NCBI RefSeq assembly: GCF_006442795.2
Contig: NZ_CP083956.1
Coordinates: 1,899,501-1,963,500, forward strand
Direction of reading: 5' to 3'
Length of the DNA stretch: 64,000 nucleotides
Origin: Mesorhizobium sp. B1-1-8
GTDB taxonomy: Bacteria; Pseudomonadota; Alphaproteobacteria; Rhizobiales; Rhizobiaceae
The notes under the pieces were generated by a model. The model was not told the origin of the DNA. It saw only the letters and a program-made list of their open reading frames with translations, and made no database searches. The position numbers and the translations under genes are program-made. Shown here one piece after another: positions 28,926 to 38,220 of the stretch; the first letter of the stretch is position 1, and the number at the start of each line of letters is the position of its first letter.

Positions 28926-30196
28926 GCGAACTTGCCTGGATCAGCAACGCGATCAGCACCGCCCGTCCGCAGGCGATGGGCGCGCTGCTGCGCTACTTCC
29001 GCGACCTCGACGCCGCGGAAGAGGCTTTCCAGGATGCGTGCCTGAGAGCGCTCAAGAACTGGCCGAAAAACGGCCCGCCGCGCGATCCGGCTGCCTGGCT
29101 GATCTTCGTCGGCCGCAACAGCGGCATCGACGCGGTGCGCAAGCGCGCCAAGCAGGCGCCGATGCCGGAAGAAGACCAGATCTCCGATCTCGAAGACGCC
29201 GAGAGCGACATCGCCGAGCGGCTGGACGGCGCGCATTATCGCGACGACATCCTGCGGCTCTTGTTCATCTGCTGCCATCCGGACCTGCCGCCGACGCAGC
29301 AGATCGCGGTGGCGCTGCGCATCGTCTCCGGCCTCACGGTCAAGCAGATCGCGCGCGCCTTCCTGGTCGGCGAAAGCGCCATGGAACAGCGCATCACCCG
29401 CGCCAAGGCGCGCATTGCGGATGCCGGCGTGCCGTTCGAGACGCCGGGCGCGGTCGAGCGCTCGGAGCGGCTCGCCGCGGTCGCCGCCATGGTCTACCTG
29501 ATCTTCAACGAGGGCTACTCGACCAACAGCGGCGAGGCGCCGGCGCGCGCGCCGCTCTGCGAGGAGGCGATCCGGCTCGCCCGGCTGCTGCTCAGGCTGT
29601 TTCAGCAGGAACCGGAGATCATGGGCCTGACCGCGCTGCTTTTGCTGCAGCATGCGCGGGCGCCGGCGCGCTTTGACGAGAATGGCGAAATCATCCTGCT
29701 CGAGGACCAGGACCGCAGCCTGTGGAGCCGCAAGATGATCGATGAGGGTCTGGCGCTGGTCGACAAGGCATTGCGCCATCGCAAGCCCGGTCCCTACCAG
29801 GTGCAGGCGGCGATCGCGGCACTGCATGCGCGGGCGGCAACCGCCGAGGACACCGACTGGACGGAGATCGACCTGCTTTACGGTTTGCTCGAACAGATGC
29901 AGCCATCGCCGGTGGTGACGCTGAACCGCGCCGTCGCGGTCAGCAAGGTGCGTGGTCCGGAGGCGGCACTTGCCATGATCGAGCCGCTGGAAGACAGGCT
30001 GTCGGGCTATTTCCATTTCTTCGGCCTGCGGGGCGGCCTGTTGATGCAGCTTGGCCGCAACGAGGAGGCGCGTGTCGCCTTCGACCGTGCGATCGCGCTC
30101 GCCAACACCGCTGCCGAGGCGGCGCATATCCGCATGCATATCGACCGGCTGATCAAGGAAAGCACCGAGCGTTCCCTGACTCAAAAGGCACACTGA
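28922..30196 (+). CDS. ECF42-group RNA polymerase sigma factor with C-terminal extension
   Basis: A 424-residue sigma factor, about twice the usual ECF length. Region 2 is near the N-terminus (GALLRYFRDLDAAEEAFQDACLRAL, AWLIFVGRNSGIDAVRKR). Region 4 follows at about residues 115-165 (QQIAVALRIVSGLTVKQIARAFLVGESAMEQRITRAKARI). A ~250-residue helical, TPR-like C-terminal extension (GLTALLLLQHARAPARF, YQVQAAIAALHA, AEAAHIRMHIDRL) is diagnostic of the ECF42 group. No anti-sigma gene is adjacent; in this group the extension itself is reported to be needed for activity. It is coupled to the DGPF gene by a 4-base overlap. Confidence 0.92.
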   Translation: MSELAWISNAISTARPQAMGALLRYFRDLDAAEEAFQDACLRALKNWPKNGPPRDPAAWLIFVGRNSGIDAVRKRAKQAPMPEEDQISDLEDAESDIAERLDGAHYRDDILRLLFICCHPDLPPTQQIAVALRIVSGLTVKQIARAFLVGESAMEQRITRAKARIADAGVPFETPGAVERSERLAAVAAMVYLIFNEGYSTNSGEAPARAPLCEEAIRLARLLLRLFQQEPEIMGLTALLLLQHARAPARFDENGEIILLEDQDRSLWSRKMIDEGLALVDKALRHRKPGPYQVQAAIAALHARAATAEDTDWTEIDLLYGLLEQMQPSPVVTLNRAVAVSKVRGPEAALAMIEPLEDRLSGYFHFFGLRGGLLMQLGRNEEARVAFDRAIALANTAAEAAHIRMHIDRLIKESTERSLTQKAH

Positions 30197-30369
30197 ATCT
30201 GCCTGGCCCAATTTCGCGCTTCCGGCTTGGACCATGCCGGGGTGGCGGTTCTTCCCTGAAACGAGTAATGCCACGCCATCAAGGCGCCGCGTGCCGGACG
30301 GCAGGACAAGGCATGGCGCAAGGCTTCCACTCTCGCCATATGAATGGCGGAATCCGAAAGGGACAAAAT

Positions 30370-31884
30370 ATGACGATAGCGACGGAAACGGCCTCACTTC
30401 TGGAAAAACTCGGCGTCGCCAGGGATGCGCTTTCCGGCGGCGATCTCATCGTGCGCAGCCCGGTGACGGGCGAGCAGATCGCGGCGCTGAGGTCGATTTC
30501 GCCGGCCGATGCCGGCAAGGCGATCGATGCCGCGCACCAGGCCTTCCAGGCCTGGCGGCTAGTGCCGGGGCCGAAGCGCGGCGAGTTGGTGCGCCTGCTG
30601 GGCGAGGAATTGCGGCAGCACAAAGCCGAGCTCGGCCGGCTGGTGTCGATCGAGGTCGGCAAGATCCCGTCCGAAGGCCTTGGCGAAGTGCAAGAGATGA
30701 TCGACATCTGCGATTTCGCGGTAGGCCTGTCGCGGCAATTGTACGGCCTGACCATCGCCACCGAGCGCCCGGGCCACCGCATGATGGAGACCTGGCATCC
30801 GCTGGGCGTCGTCGGCGTCATCTCGGCCTTCAACTTCCCGGTCGCGGTGTGGTCGTGGAATGCAGCACTTGCACTGGTCTGCGGCGACGCCGTGGTGTGG
30901 AAGCCGTCGGAGAAGACACCGCTGACCGCGCTTGCCTGCGAGGCGATCTTCAGGCGCGCCGCCAAGCGTTTCGGCGCCGATGCGCCGGAGGGTCTGCTTC
31001 AGGTGCTGATCGGCGATCGCGTCGCCGGCGAGGTGCTGGTCGATCATCCGAAGGTGCCGCTGGTCTCGGCCACCGGCTCGACCCGCATGGGCCGCGACGT
31101 CGGTCCCAGGCTGGCCAAACGCTTCGCCCGCGCCGTGCTTGAGCTCGGCGGCAACAATGGCGGCATCGTGACGCCCACCGCCGATCTCGATATGGCGCTG
31201 CGCGCCATCGCCTTCGGCGCCATGGGCACGGCCGGTCAGCGCTGCACGACGCTCAGGCGCCTGTTCGTGCATGACAGCGTCTATGACGCGCTGCTGCCGC
31301 GGCTGAAGAAAGCTTACCAGACCGTCTCGGTCGGCGATCCGCTGGAAGGCAAGGCGTTGGTCGGCCCGCTGATCGACAAGGCAGCCTTCGACAATATGCA
31401 GAAGGCGCTCAAGGAAGCCGAGGCGCATGGCGGCAAGGTGACCGGCGGCTCGCGCGTCGAGAACGGCCATCCGGATGCCTATTACGTGCATCCGGCGCTG
31501 GTCGAGATGCCGAAGCAGGTTTCGCCGGTTACGGAGGAGACCTTCGCGCCGATCCTCTATGTGATGAAATATTCCGATTTCGATGAGGCGCTCGAATTGC
31601 ACAATGCGGTCGGCGCCGGACTATCGTCGTCGATCTTCACCCGCGACCTGCAGGAATCGGAGCGCTTCCTCGGCGTCGACGGTTCGGATTGCGGCATCGC
31701 CAACGTCAATATCGGCACCTCTGGTGCCGAGATCGGTGGCGCGTTCGGCGGCGAGAAGGAGACCGGCGGCGGCCGCGAGAGCGGCTCGGATGCCTGGAAA
31801 GCCTATATGCGCCGGGCCACCAACACGGTGAACTTCTCCAAAGCGCTGCCGCTGGCGCAGGGCGTGTCGTTCGACATCGATTGA
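30370..31884 (+). CDS. Aldehyde dehydrogenase, ALDH7 type (alpha-aminoadipic semialdehyde / piperideine-6-carboxylate dehydrogenase)
   Basis: A 504-residue NAD-dependent aldehyde dehydrogenase. Motifs include FNFPVAVWSWNAALALVCGDAVVWKPSEKTPL (cofactor site), LELGGNNGGIV (catalytic Glu) and GTAGQRCTTLRRL with the nucleophile C292. The asparagine-rich ELGGNN and the TTLRRLFVHDSVYD segment are typical of the ALDH7/AmaB group. That group oxidises alpha-aminoadipic semialdehyde in equilibrium with piperideine-6-carboxylate, a lysine catabolic step. AGGGAC precedes the ATG. A small palindrome (CGCCAT/ATGGCG) lies just upstream of the ribosome site. The gene is monocistronic and convergent with the sugar operon. 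Confidence 0.85.
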   Translation: MTIATETASLLEKLGVARDALSGGDLIVRSPVTGEQIAALRSISPADAGKAIDAAHQAFQAWRLVPGPKRGELVRLLGEELRQHKAELGRLVSIEVGKIPSEGLGEVQEMIDICDFAVGLSRQLYGLTIATERPGHRMMETWHPLGVVGVISAFNFPVAVWSWNAALALVCGDAVVWKPSEKTPLTALACEAIFRRAAKRFGADAPEGLLQVLIGDRVAGEVLVDHPKVPLVSATGSTRMGRDVGPRLAKRFARAVLELGGNNGGIVTPTADLDMALRAIAFGAMGTAGQRCTTLRRLFVHDSVYDALLPRLKKAYQTVSVGDPLEGKALVGPLIDKAAFDNMQKALKEAEAHGGKVTGGSRVENGHPDAYYVHPALVEMPKQVSPVTEETFAPILYVMKYSDFDEALELHNAVGAGLSSSIFTRDLQESERFLGVDGSDCGIANVNIGTSGAEIGGAFGGEKETGGGRESGSDAWKAYMRRATNTVNFSKALPLAQGVSFDID

Positions 31885-31930
31885 GGCGTGCGCATTGCGG
31901 CATCTCCCGCGCGTGAGGTGCGCGAGCGGA

Positions 31931-32993
<1,063 letters not shown>

Positions 32994-33007
<14 letters not shown>

Positions 33008-33935
33008 TGACGGCGTCCTCGAATTCTATCGGCCCGCCATAGTCGCGGGGCAAGGTTGAGATGGCGCGCGACGCCACCTGGACGGCCGCGGAAAGGCAGC
33101 TCATCAGCGGTCGCTCCTGCGCCAGTGCGGCCAGGAAAGCGGCATTGAAAACATCGCCGGCGCCGATTGTGTCGATGACTTTCACGCGCGGCGCCGCCTG
33201 TTCAATAAGTCGGCCGTCGCCGCCGATGGCGATCGCGCCCTCCGGCCCCCGCTTTACGACGACGACAGCACCTTTCTTCATGCCGTCACGGATCTTGCGC
33301 GCGGCTTGCGCCGGGCTCTCCAGCCCCGCCAGTGCCGTCGTTTCCACCTCATTGAGCAGCGCCAATTCGCAGCGTGACAGCCAACCACGCGCGGCGGCGC
33401 AGTTCGCCGCTGTCCAGCCGTCGATCGGCCAGCCGGTATCGAGCGCGACGGCGATATGATGCGCCTCTGCCCAGTCGAAAAACCTGTCGTAGTCGCGGGT
33501 GAGATCGTCGGTCAGGAAGGAACCACACAGCAGCGCATACCCGCCGGCAAGCCGCTTGCCGTCCAGCACGGCAAGCACGTCGTCCAGGCTGAAGCGGGGC
33601 AGGTGGCCGCGCGTGGTGAAGAAGGTGCGCTCGCCATCGGGATGGGTCATGCCGACCGACAGTGTCGTGCCTTCCGGATGGACCGGCCATTTTTCCGCGC
33701 GGGCGCCAAATGCCTCGCGCAGCCAGCGGCCGAACTGGTCGTCGCCGAGATTGGCGGCGATGTCGAAATCGATGCCGAGCGCCTGCCAGGCGAGCGCCGT
33801 GTTGCCGGCCTGGCCGCCGACGCGCAAATCGTCGTGGTCGACGACGGTCTCTGTCCCTGCCTTCGGCCAGGGCGCCACCGGGCCGACGATCAGGTCGACA
33901 TTGACGTTGCCGATCACCGCGAGCGGCCGCATCAT
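32994..33935 (-). CDS. PfkB/ribokinase-family carbohydrate kinase
   Basis: A 313-residue kinase of the ribokinase fold. It has the N-terminal PfkB signature in LRVGGQAGNTALAWQALG. The C-terminal second signature IDTIGAGDVFNAAFLAAL carries the anion hole and catalytic Asp (GAGD). The substrate is unknown. Pairing with a SIS-domain protein and a sugar ABC importer recalls fructosamine (Amadori product) kinases such as FrlD, or amino-sugar kinases. It overlaps the SIS gene by 4 bases and the ATPase gene by 14, so all three are translationally coupled. Confidence 0.88.
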
Positions 33936-34954
33936 TCGCTCCGGGTGATCTTGGTGGTGCGGACCGGCGTGCCGGCATTGTCGACGCGGGCATCGGCAAA
34001 GGCGATCATCAGGCGCTGCGCCACCGGCAGCATGGCGAAGATCGCCGCCAGACCGACGGCCGGCTCGAAGGCCAGGGTCACGGCGCCTGCAACCGGCGGC
34101 TCGCCGGAGGCATCGAAGACAATCACCGGCGCGCCGGCCTCGACCACGGAAGCGGCCATGGCGGTGACGAGGTCGGCAGTCGCGTCGTTGCCGCGAAAGA
34201 GGATAACGCCGATTTTGGGCCCAAGCATTTCCATCGGCCCATGGCGAAGCTGGCCGCCTTCAAGCGAGAAACAGGGCAGCCGCGACAGTTCGGTCAGGCC
34301 GAGCGCCAGCGCTTCTGCCAGCCCTTGCAGGCCGCGGCCCGAGGTGACGACAGTCGCAACCTCGTTCAGCGCAGCCAGGGCATCATCGATTTCGACGGTC
34401 TCCGGGGCTCTAAGCGCCGCAAGCGCCCCTGCGGGATTCTCGCCGAGCGCCGCCAGGATGGCGAGGTGTAAGGCGAAGCTTACGGTCAGGCTGCGGGTCG
34501 CGGCGAAAGCAAGCTCGGTTCCGCCGGCGCCGACGAGGCAAGGAACCGTCCGACCGAGGAAGGAGCCGTCCTCCAGCGTCAGTCCGAAAGTGTCGTCGCG
34601 CCGGCCGGTCTCGGCGAACCAGCGCACAACCTCCGCGCTTTCGCCGGACTGCGAAGTGATGAGCACCGTTCGGCCGTCGAGCGGCAATGGCTGGCCGAGC
34701 TGCTCAGACAGCGGCAGCGCGACGGCGTCGATGCCATGCGCGCGATAGAGCGGCTCGACGGCGCGCCCAACGGCATGCGAGCCGCCCATGCCGAGCAGCA
34801 GCAGCCTGCCGCTCGCCTTGAGCGAGGCGGCGACCTTGCCGGCGATATCCTTGTTCCGGTCGAAGGAGGCAAGCGCATCTTCATGCTGGCGCGCCATTTC
34901 GCGGTCGATGGCGGCAAGGCCGGCCGGGCGGTTTTTTGCTTCAGTCATCATCAT
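33932..34954 (-). CDS. SIS-domain sugar isomerase/deglycase-like protein
   Basis: A 340-residue protein with two SIS (sugar isomerase) domains, about residues 35-170 and 195-330. It has the phosphosugar-binding GMGGSHAVGRAVEPL, ITSQSGESAEVVRWF, and EGGQLRHGPMEMLGPKIGVILF; the RHGP motif is typical of the glucosamine-6-phosphate synthase-like isomerase family. It lacks the N-terminal glutaminase domain, so it fits AgaS/FrlB-like deaminases or deglycases acting on a phosphorylated amino sugar or fructosamine. Its ATG overlaps the upstream permease stop (ATGA); two further in-frame ATGs follow directly. The expected order of action is kinase first, then this enzyme. Confidence 0.85.
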   Translation of the reverse strand: MMMTEAKNRPAGLAAIDREMARQHEDALASFDRNKDIAGKVAASLKASGRLLLLGMGGSHAVGRAVEPLYRAHGIDAVALPLSEQLGQPLPLDGRTVLITSQSGESAEVVRWFAETGRRDDTFGLTLEDGSFLGRTVPCLVGAGGTELAFAATRSLTVSFALHLAILAALGENPAGALAALRAPETVEIDDALAALNEVATVVTSGRGLQGLAEALALGLTELSRLPCFSLEGGQLRHGPMEMLGPKIGVILFRGNDATADLVTAMAASVVEAGAPVIVFDASGEPPVAGAVTLAFEPAVGLAAIFAMLPVAQRLMIAFADARVDNAGTPVRTTKITRSE

Positions 34955-35796
34955 CCTTTCACGCCGCCGCTGGTCAGGCCCGAAATCAGCGCCCGCTGCA
35001 TGACCAGGCCGATCAGCACCGGCGGCAACGCAGCGAGCACGCCGGCCGTGGCGATCAGCCCATAGTCGGAGACGCGGCCGCCGGCCAGATCGGCGATGGC
35101 GACGGTCAGCGTCTTGGCGCGCTGGTCCGAGGTAAAGAGCAGCGCATAGAAGAACTCGTCCCAGGCCAGCAGCACGGCAAACAGCGCCGATGTCCCGACC
35201 ACCGGCGCGGCCAGCGGCAAAGTGAGGATGCGCCAGGTCTGGAACAGTCCGGCGCCATCGATCATGGCGGCGGCCTCGATCTCGCGCGGGATGGCGTCGA
35301 AGCCCGATTTCATCAGCCAGGTGGTGAAGGGCGCCAGGATTGTCAGATAGATCAGCGCCAGGCCGAAGACGTTGTTGAGCAGGCCGACATGCGACAGGCC
35401 CATATAGAGCGGCACCGAGAGCGCCACCGGCGGCAGCATGTAGGTGGCGATCACCATCGACAGCGACCAGCCGACCGAGGGCGTGCGCGACACCGCCCAG
35501 CCGGCGGGAACGGCGAGCAGAAGCGCGGCGAGCGTCGCCATGCCGGCGATCTCAAGGCTGTTGCGCAGCGATGCGGTGAAGGCGGCGCCGGCGCTGTTCT
35601 CGGCAATCGACAAAAGTTGCGCATAGCGGGAGAAGTCGGCGCTCTGCGGCCACCAGCGCAACGGCTTGGCCGCAAGGTCGGCCGCCGGCGAAATGCTCAT
35701 GACGAACAGCCAGACCAGCGGCGCCAGGATCACGGAGGCAAGCAGGATGGCGCAGATATAGACGAAGACGGTAAAGGCCGGGTTCTTGCGTTCCAT
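34951..35796 (-). CDS. Sugar ABC transporter permease, MalG/UgpE type
   Basis: A 281-residue permease with six hydrophobic segments, the first at residues 8-32. The EAA loop reads IPREIEAAAMIDGAGLFQTWRILTLPLAAP. The C-terminus (GLTSGGVKG) is typical of the second permease of CUT1 sugar importers. Its ATG shares a base with the stop of the upstream permease, and its own stop overlaps the SIS gene start. Confidence 0.92.
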   Translation of the reverse strand: MERKNPAFTVFVYICAILLASVILAPLVWLFVMSISPAADLAAKPLRWWPQSADFSRYAQLLSIAENSAGAAFTASLRNSLEIAGMATLAALLLAVPAGWAVSRTPSVGWSLSMVIATYMLPPVALSVPLYMGLSHVGLLNNVFGLALIYLTILAPFTTWLMKSGFDAIPREIEAAAMIDGAGLFQTWRILTLPLAAPVVGTSALFAVLLAWDEFFYALLFTSDQRAKTLTVAIADLAGGRVSDYGLIATAGVLAALPPVLIGLVMQRALISGLTSGGVKG

Positions 35797-36680
35797 CAGG
35801 CCGCACTCCCCGCGGTCTTCCTGACCAGCGCGGCATAGGCGACGGCGAGCACGGTGACCAGCAAGGTGACGATCAGCGCCAGTGAGGCGCCGGAGCCGGC
35901 GCGCTGGAACGAAAAGGCCTCCTGGTAGACGAGGATCGACAGCGAGCGGGTGCTGTTGGCCGGCCCGCCGCGCGTCATCACCCAGATGATGTCGAAGACC
36001 TTGAAGGCCTCAATGGTGCGCAGCACCAGCGCCACCATCAGCGGCCCGGCGAGATAAGGCAGGACGACGAAGCGGAAACGGGCGAAGGGGCCGGCGCCGT
36101 CGACAAGTGCGGCGGCGGTGATGTCGCGCGGCACCGCCTGCAAGGCGGCGAGCGAAATGAGGGCGACCAGCGGAAAGTTCTTCCAGCAATCGGCGACGAT
36201 CAGCGCCGCCAGCGCCGTGCCCGGCTCCCCAAGCCAGGAGCGGTAGGCGTCGATCGCGTGCAGTTGCGTTAGCGCCGCGTTCAGCGCGCCATATTCGGGA
36301 TTGTAGATCAGCCGCCAGAGCGTGGCATTGACGACGGTCGGCAGCGCCCAGGGCAGGATCATCAGGCCGCGCAGCGCGGTGCGGCCGCGGAATTCCTGGT
36401 TGAGCAGCAATGCCGCAAGCACGCCGATCACCATCTCGGCGGCAACCGAAATGACCGCGAACCAGGTGGTGGTGGTGAGCGTGCGGCTGAAGTTCGAGCT
36501 CGACAGCATCTTGGCATAGTTGTCGAGGCCGACGAAATTGCCGGCCGTGCCGACCAGCTTGGCGTCGGTGAAGGAGAGGCCGACCGTATCGACGAGCGGC
36601 CAGCCGATGACGGCGACCATGACCACAAGCAGCGGCAGCATCAGCAGCCACGCGCGAGTCGTCATCCAGGTGCCCGACAT
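35796..36680 (-). CDS. Sugar ABC transporter permease, MalF/UgpA type
   Basis: A 294-residue permease with six hydrophobic segments (first at residues 11-28, LLMLPLLVVMVAVIGWPL). It has the EAA-type loop VPRDITAAALVDGAGPFARFRFVVLPYLAGP, and VFDIIWVMTRGGPANSTRSLSILVYQEAF, a strong CUT1 signature. It follows the binding-protein gene after a 78-base gap that contains a 12-bp stem-loop, a common way to lower permease expression relative to the binding protein. Confidence 0.92.
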   Translation of the reverse strand: MSGTWMTTRAWLLMLPLLVVMVAVIGWPLVDTVGLSFTDAKLVGTAGNFVGLDNYAKMLSSSNFSRTLTTTTWFAVISVAAEMVIGVLAALLLNQEFRGRTALRGLMILPWALPTVVNATLWRLIYNPEYGALNAALTQLHAIDAYRSWLGEPGTALAALIVADCWKNFPLVALISLAALQAVPRDITAAALVDGAGPFARFRFVVLPYLAGPLMVALVLRTIEAFKVFDIIWVMTRGGPANSTRSLSILVYQEAFSFQRAGSGASLALIVTLLVTVLAVAYAALVRKTAGSAA

Positions 36681-36716
36681 GAGCAGCCTCTTTCCATCAG
36701 CAAAATTTGAGAAATA

Positions 36717-36743
36717 GCACGGACGGCACTATGCCGCCCGTGC
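36717..36743 (-). terminator. Intercistronic stem-loop after the sugar-binding protein gene
   Basis: Two 12-base arms (GCACGGGCGGCA and TGCCGTCCGTGC in the transcribed direction) pair with a single G-U wobble around a 3-base loop. The stem lies 15 bases after the binding-protein stop and is followed by TATTTCTC. It probably stabilises the 3' end of the binding-protein mRNA and/or causes partial termination before the permease genes. Confidence 0.6.
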
Positions 36744-36758
36744 GGGAAGAAGAGGCAC

Positions 36759-37997
36759 TCAGAGTCCGCTGTTTTCGGCGGCCGTCTTCAGCGCGTCCTC
36801 AGGCGAGGTCTGGCCAAGCAGCGATTCCTGGATGGCCTGCTGCAGCGCGGTCGACAGTTCCTGATATTTCGGCGTGGTCGGGCGCGGATACATGGCGGCC
36901 AACCCGACTTTTGCCGTGGCGATCAGTTCCTCCTGGCCCTTGGTGACCGCCGGATCGTCATAGGAGGACGCCCAGATCGGCAGCGAGAGCTTGGCGTACT
37001 GGTTCTGCGTCTTCTGCGAGGTCATGAACTCGATATATTTCCAGGCCTCGTCAGGGTGCTTGCTGACGGCGGTGATGCCGAGACCCATCGAGCCGTTGAC
37101 GGCCGAGACCTCGCTCTTGCCGGCGACGCCCGGCGCCGGCACCACGCCGACCTTGCCGGCTACCTTCGAGTCCTTCGGGTCGTTGGCCATATTGTACATG
37201 TAGGTCCAGTTGAGCGCGAAGGCGGCGTCGCCGTTCTCGAATACCTTACGGACGTCCTCTTCGAGGAATTCCTTGGAATTCGGATTGGTCAGGCCCGACT
37301 TGTAGCTCGCCACCATGTATTTCAGCGCATCGAGCCCGCCGCCATTCTGGAAATCGGGCTTGCCGTCCTTGAGGAAATCGCCCTTGTAGGCGCTGACCAG
37401 CGTGGCGTAGTCGCAGATCGCGGCTTCGGCCTGTGACCAGCTCCAGGCGATGGGGGTCTTGAGCAGGCCCTTGTCCTGGATCATCTTGGCTTGTTCGTTG
37501 AGTTCGTCCCAGGTTTTGGGCGGCGTCTTGATGCCGGCCTTTTCCAGGATTTCCTTGTTGTAGAACAGGTACTTGGTATCGAGAATCCAGGGCATGCCGT
37601 AATATTTGCCGTTGTATTGGACGGTGGTCCAGGCGCCGGGCAGCACGCCCTTCTTCATGTCGTCGGTGATCTTCGGCGAGACGTCGATCAGTACCTTGTT
37701 GGTCGCGTATTCGGCTGGCCAGATGACATCGAACAGCACGACGTCATAGCCGCCGCCGGAACCTTGCGCGAGCACAGTCTTGTCGTGCAGGCCCTCATAA
37801 GGGACGAATTCGAGATTGACCTTGACGTCCGGATTGGCCTTGGTGAAGGCATCCGTCATGGCGCGGACATCGGCCTCGCTGTAGGCGGCCTGCGCCATGA
37901 ACAGCGCGTTCAATGTCGTTTCGGCGAAGGCGTGGGGGACAAACAGCCCGCCAACGAAGACCGCGCCCAGAAGTGTCTTACCGATTGATTTCAACAT
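36759..37997 (-). CDS. Sugar-binding periplasmic protein (CUT1 family)
   Basis: A 412-residue exported protein. The signal peptide MLKSIGKTLLGAVFVGGLFVPHAFA ends in AFA-E. The mature sequence has the extracellular solute-binding family 1 pattern (FTKANPDVKVNLEFVPYEGLHDKT, YYGMPWILDTKYLFYNKEILEKAGIKTPPKTWDEL). GGGAGAA precedes the ATG. It is the first gene of the operon and is divergent from the ROK regulator, with a 25-bp palindrome between them. The sugar is not predictable from sequence alone; the downstream SIS and kinase genes suggest an amino sugar or glycated amine. Confidence 0.92.
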   Translation of the reverse strand: MLKSIGKTLLGAVFVGGLFVPHAFAETTLNALFMAQAAYSEADVRAMTDAFTKANPDVKVNLEFVPYEGLHDKTVLAQGSGGGYDVVLFDVIWPAEYATNKVLIDVSPKITDDMKKGVLPGAWTTVQYNGKYYGMPWILDTKYLFYNKEILEKAGIKTPPKTWDELNEQAKMIQDKGLLKTPIAWSWSQAEAAICDYATLVSAYKGDFLKDGKPDFQNGGGLDALKYMVASYKSGLTNPNSKEFLEEDVRKVFENGDAAFALNWTYMYNMANDPKDSKVAGKVGVVPAPGVAGKSEVSAVNGSMGLGITAVSKHPDEAWKYIEFMTSQKTQNQYAKLSLPIWASSYDDPAVTKGQEELIATAKVGLAAMYPRPTTPKYQELSTALQQAIQESLLGQTSPEDALKTAAENSGL

Positions 37998-38153
37998 TAG
38001 TCTTCTCCCATTTTCGACATAGGCGATTTGGCGTCGACGGTAGCCGCCGCCTCCTCGAATTGTTGTCGCGTTGTGACCGGATCTGCCGGAACGGCGGTGG
38101 CGGCGAAGTTCGACTGCCCTGCCGTCTTTTTCTGCAACCGTCCCGTCTTCATC

Positions 38154-38178
38154 ATTAAGTCAATTCGCTTGACTTAAT
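38154..38178. promoter_or_regulatory. Candidate ROK operator palindrome
   Basis: A perfect inverted repeat with 10-base arms (ATTAAGTCAA and TTGACTTAAT) around a TTCGC centre. It lies in the 223-base gap between the divergent sugar operon and the ROK regulator gene, 43 bases before the regulator start and 157 bases before the binding-protein start. It is more AT-rich than its surroundings, as in NagC/Mlc-type operators. It is the best candidate binding site for the adjacent regulator. Confidence 0.65.
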
Positions 38179-38220
38179 TAGTCGATCAATCCTTTAATGG
38201 AGTCAAGAGGGGAAACAAAG

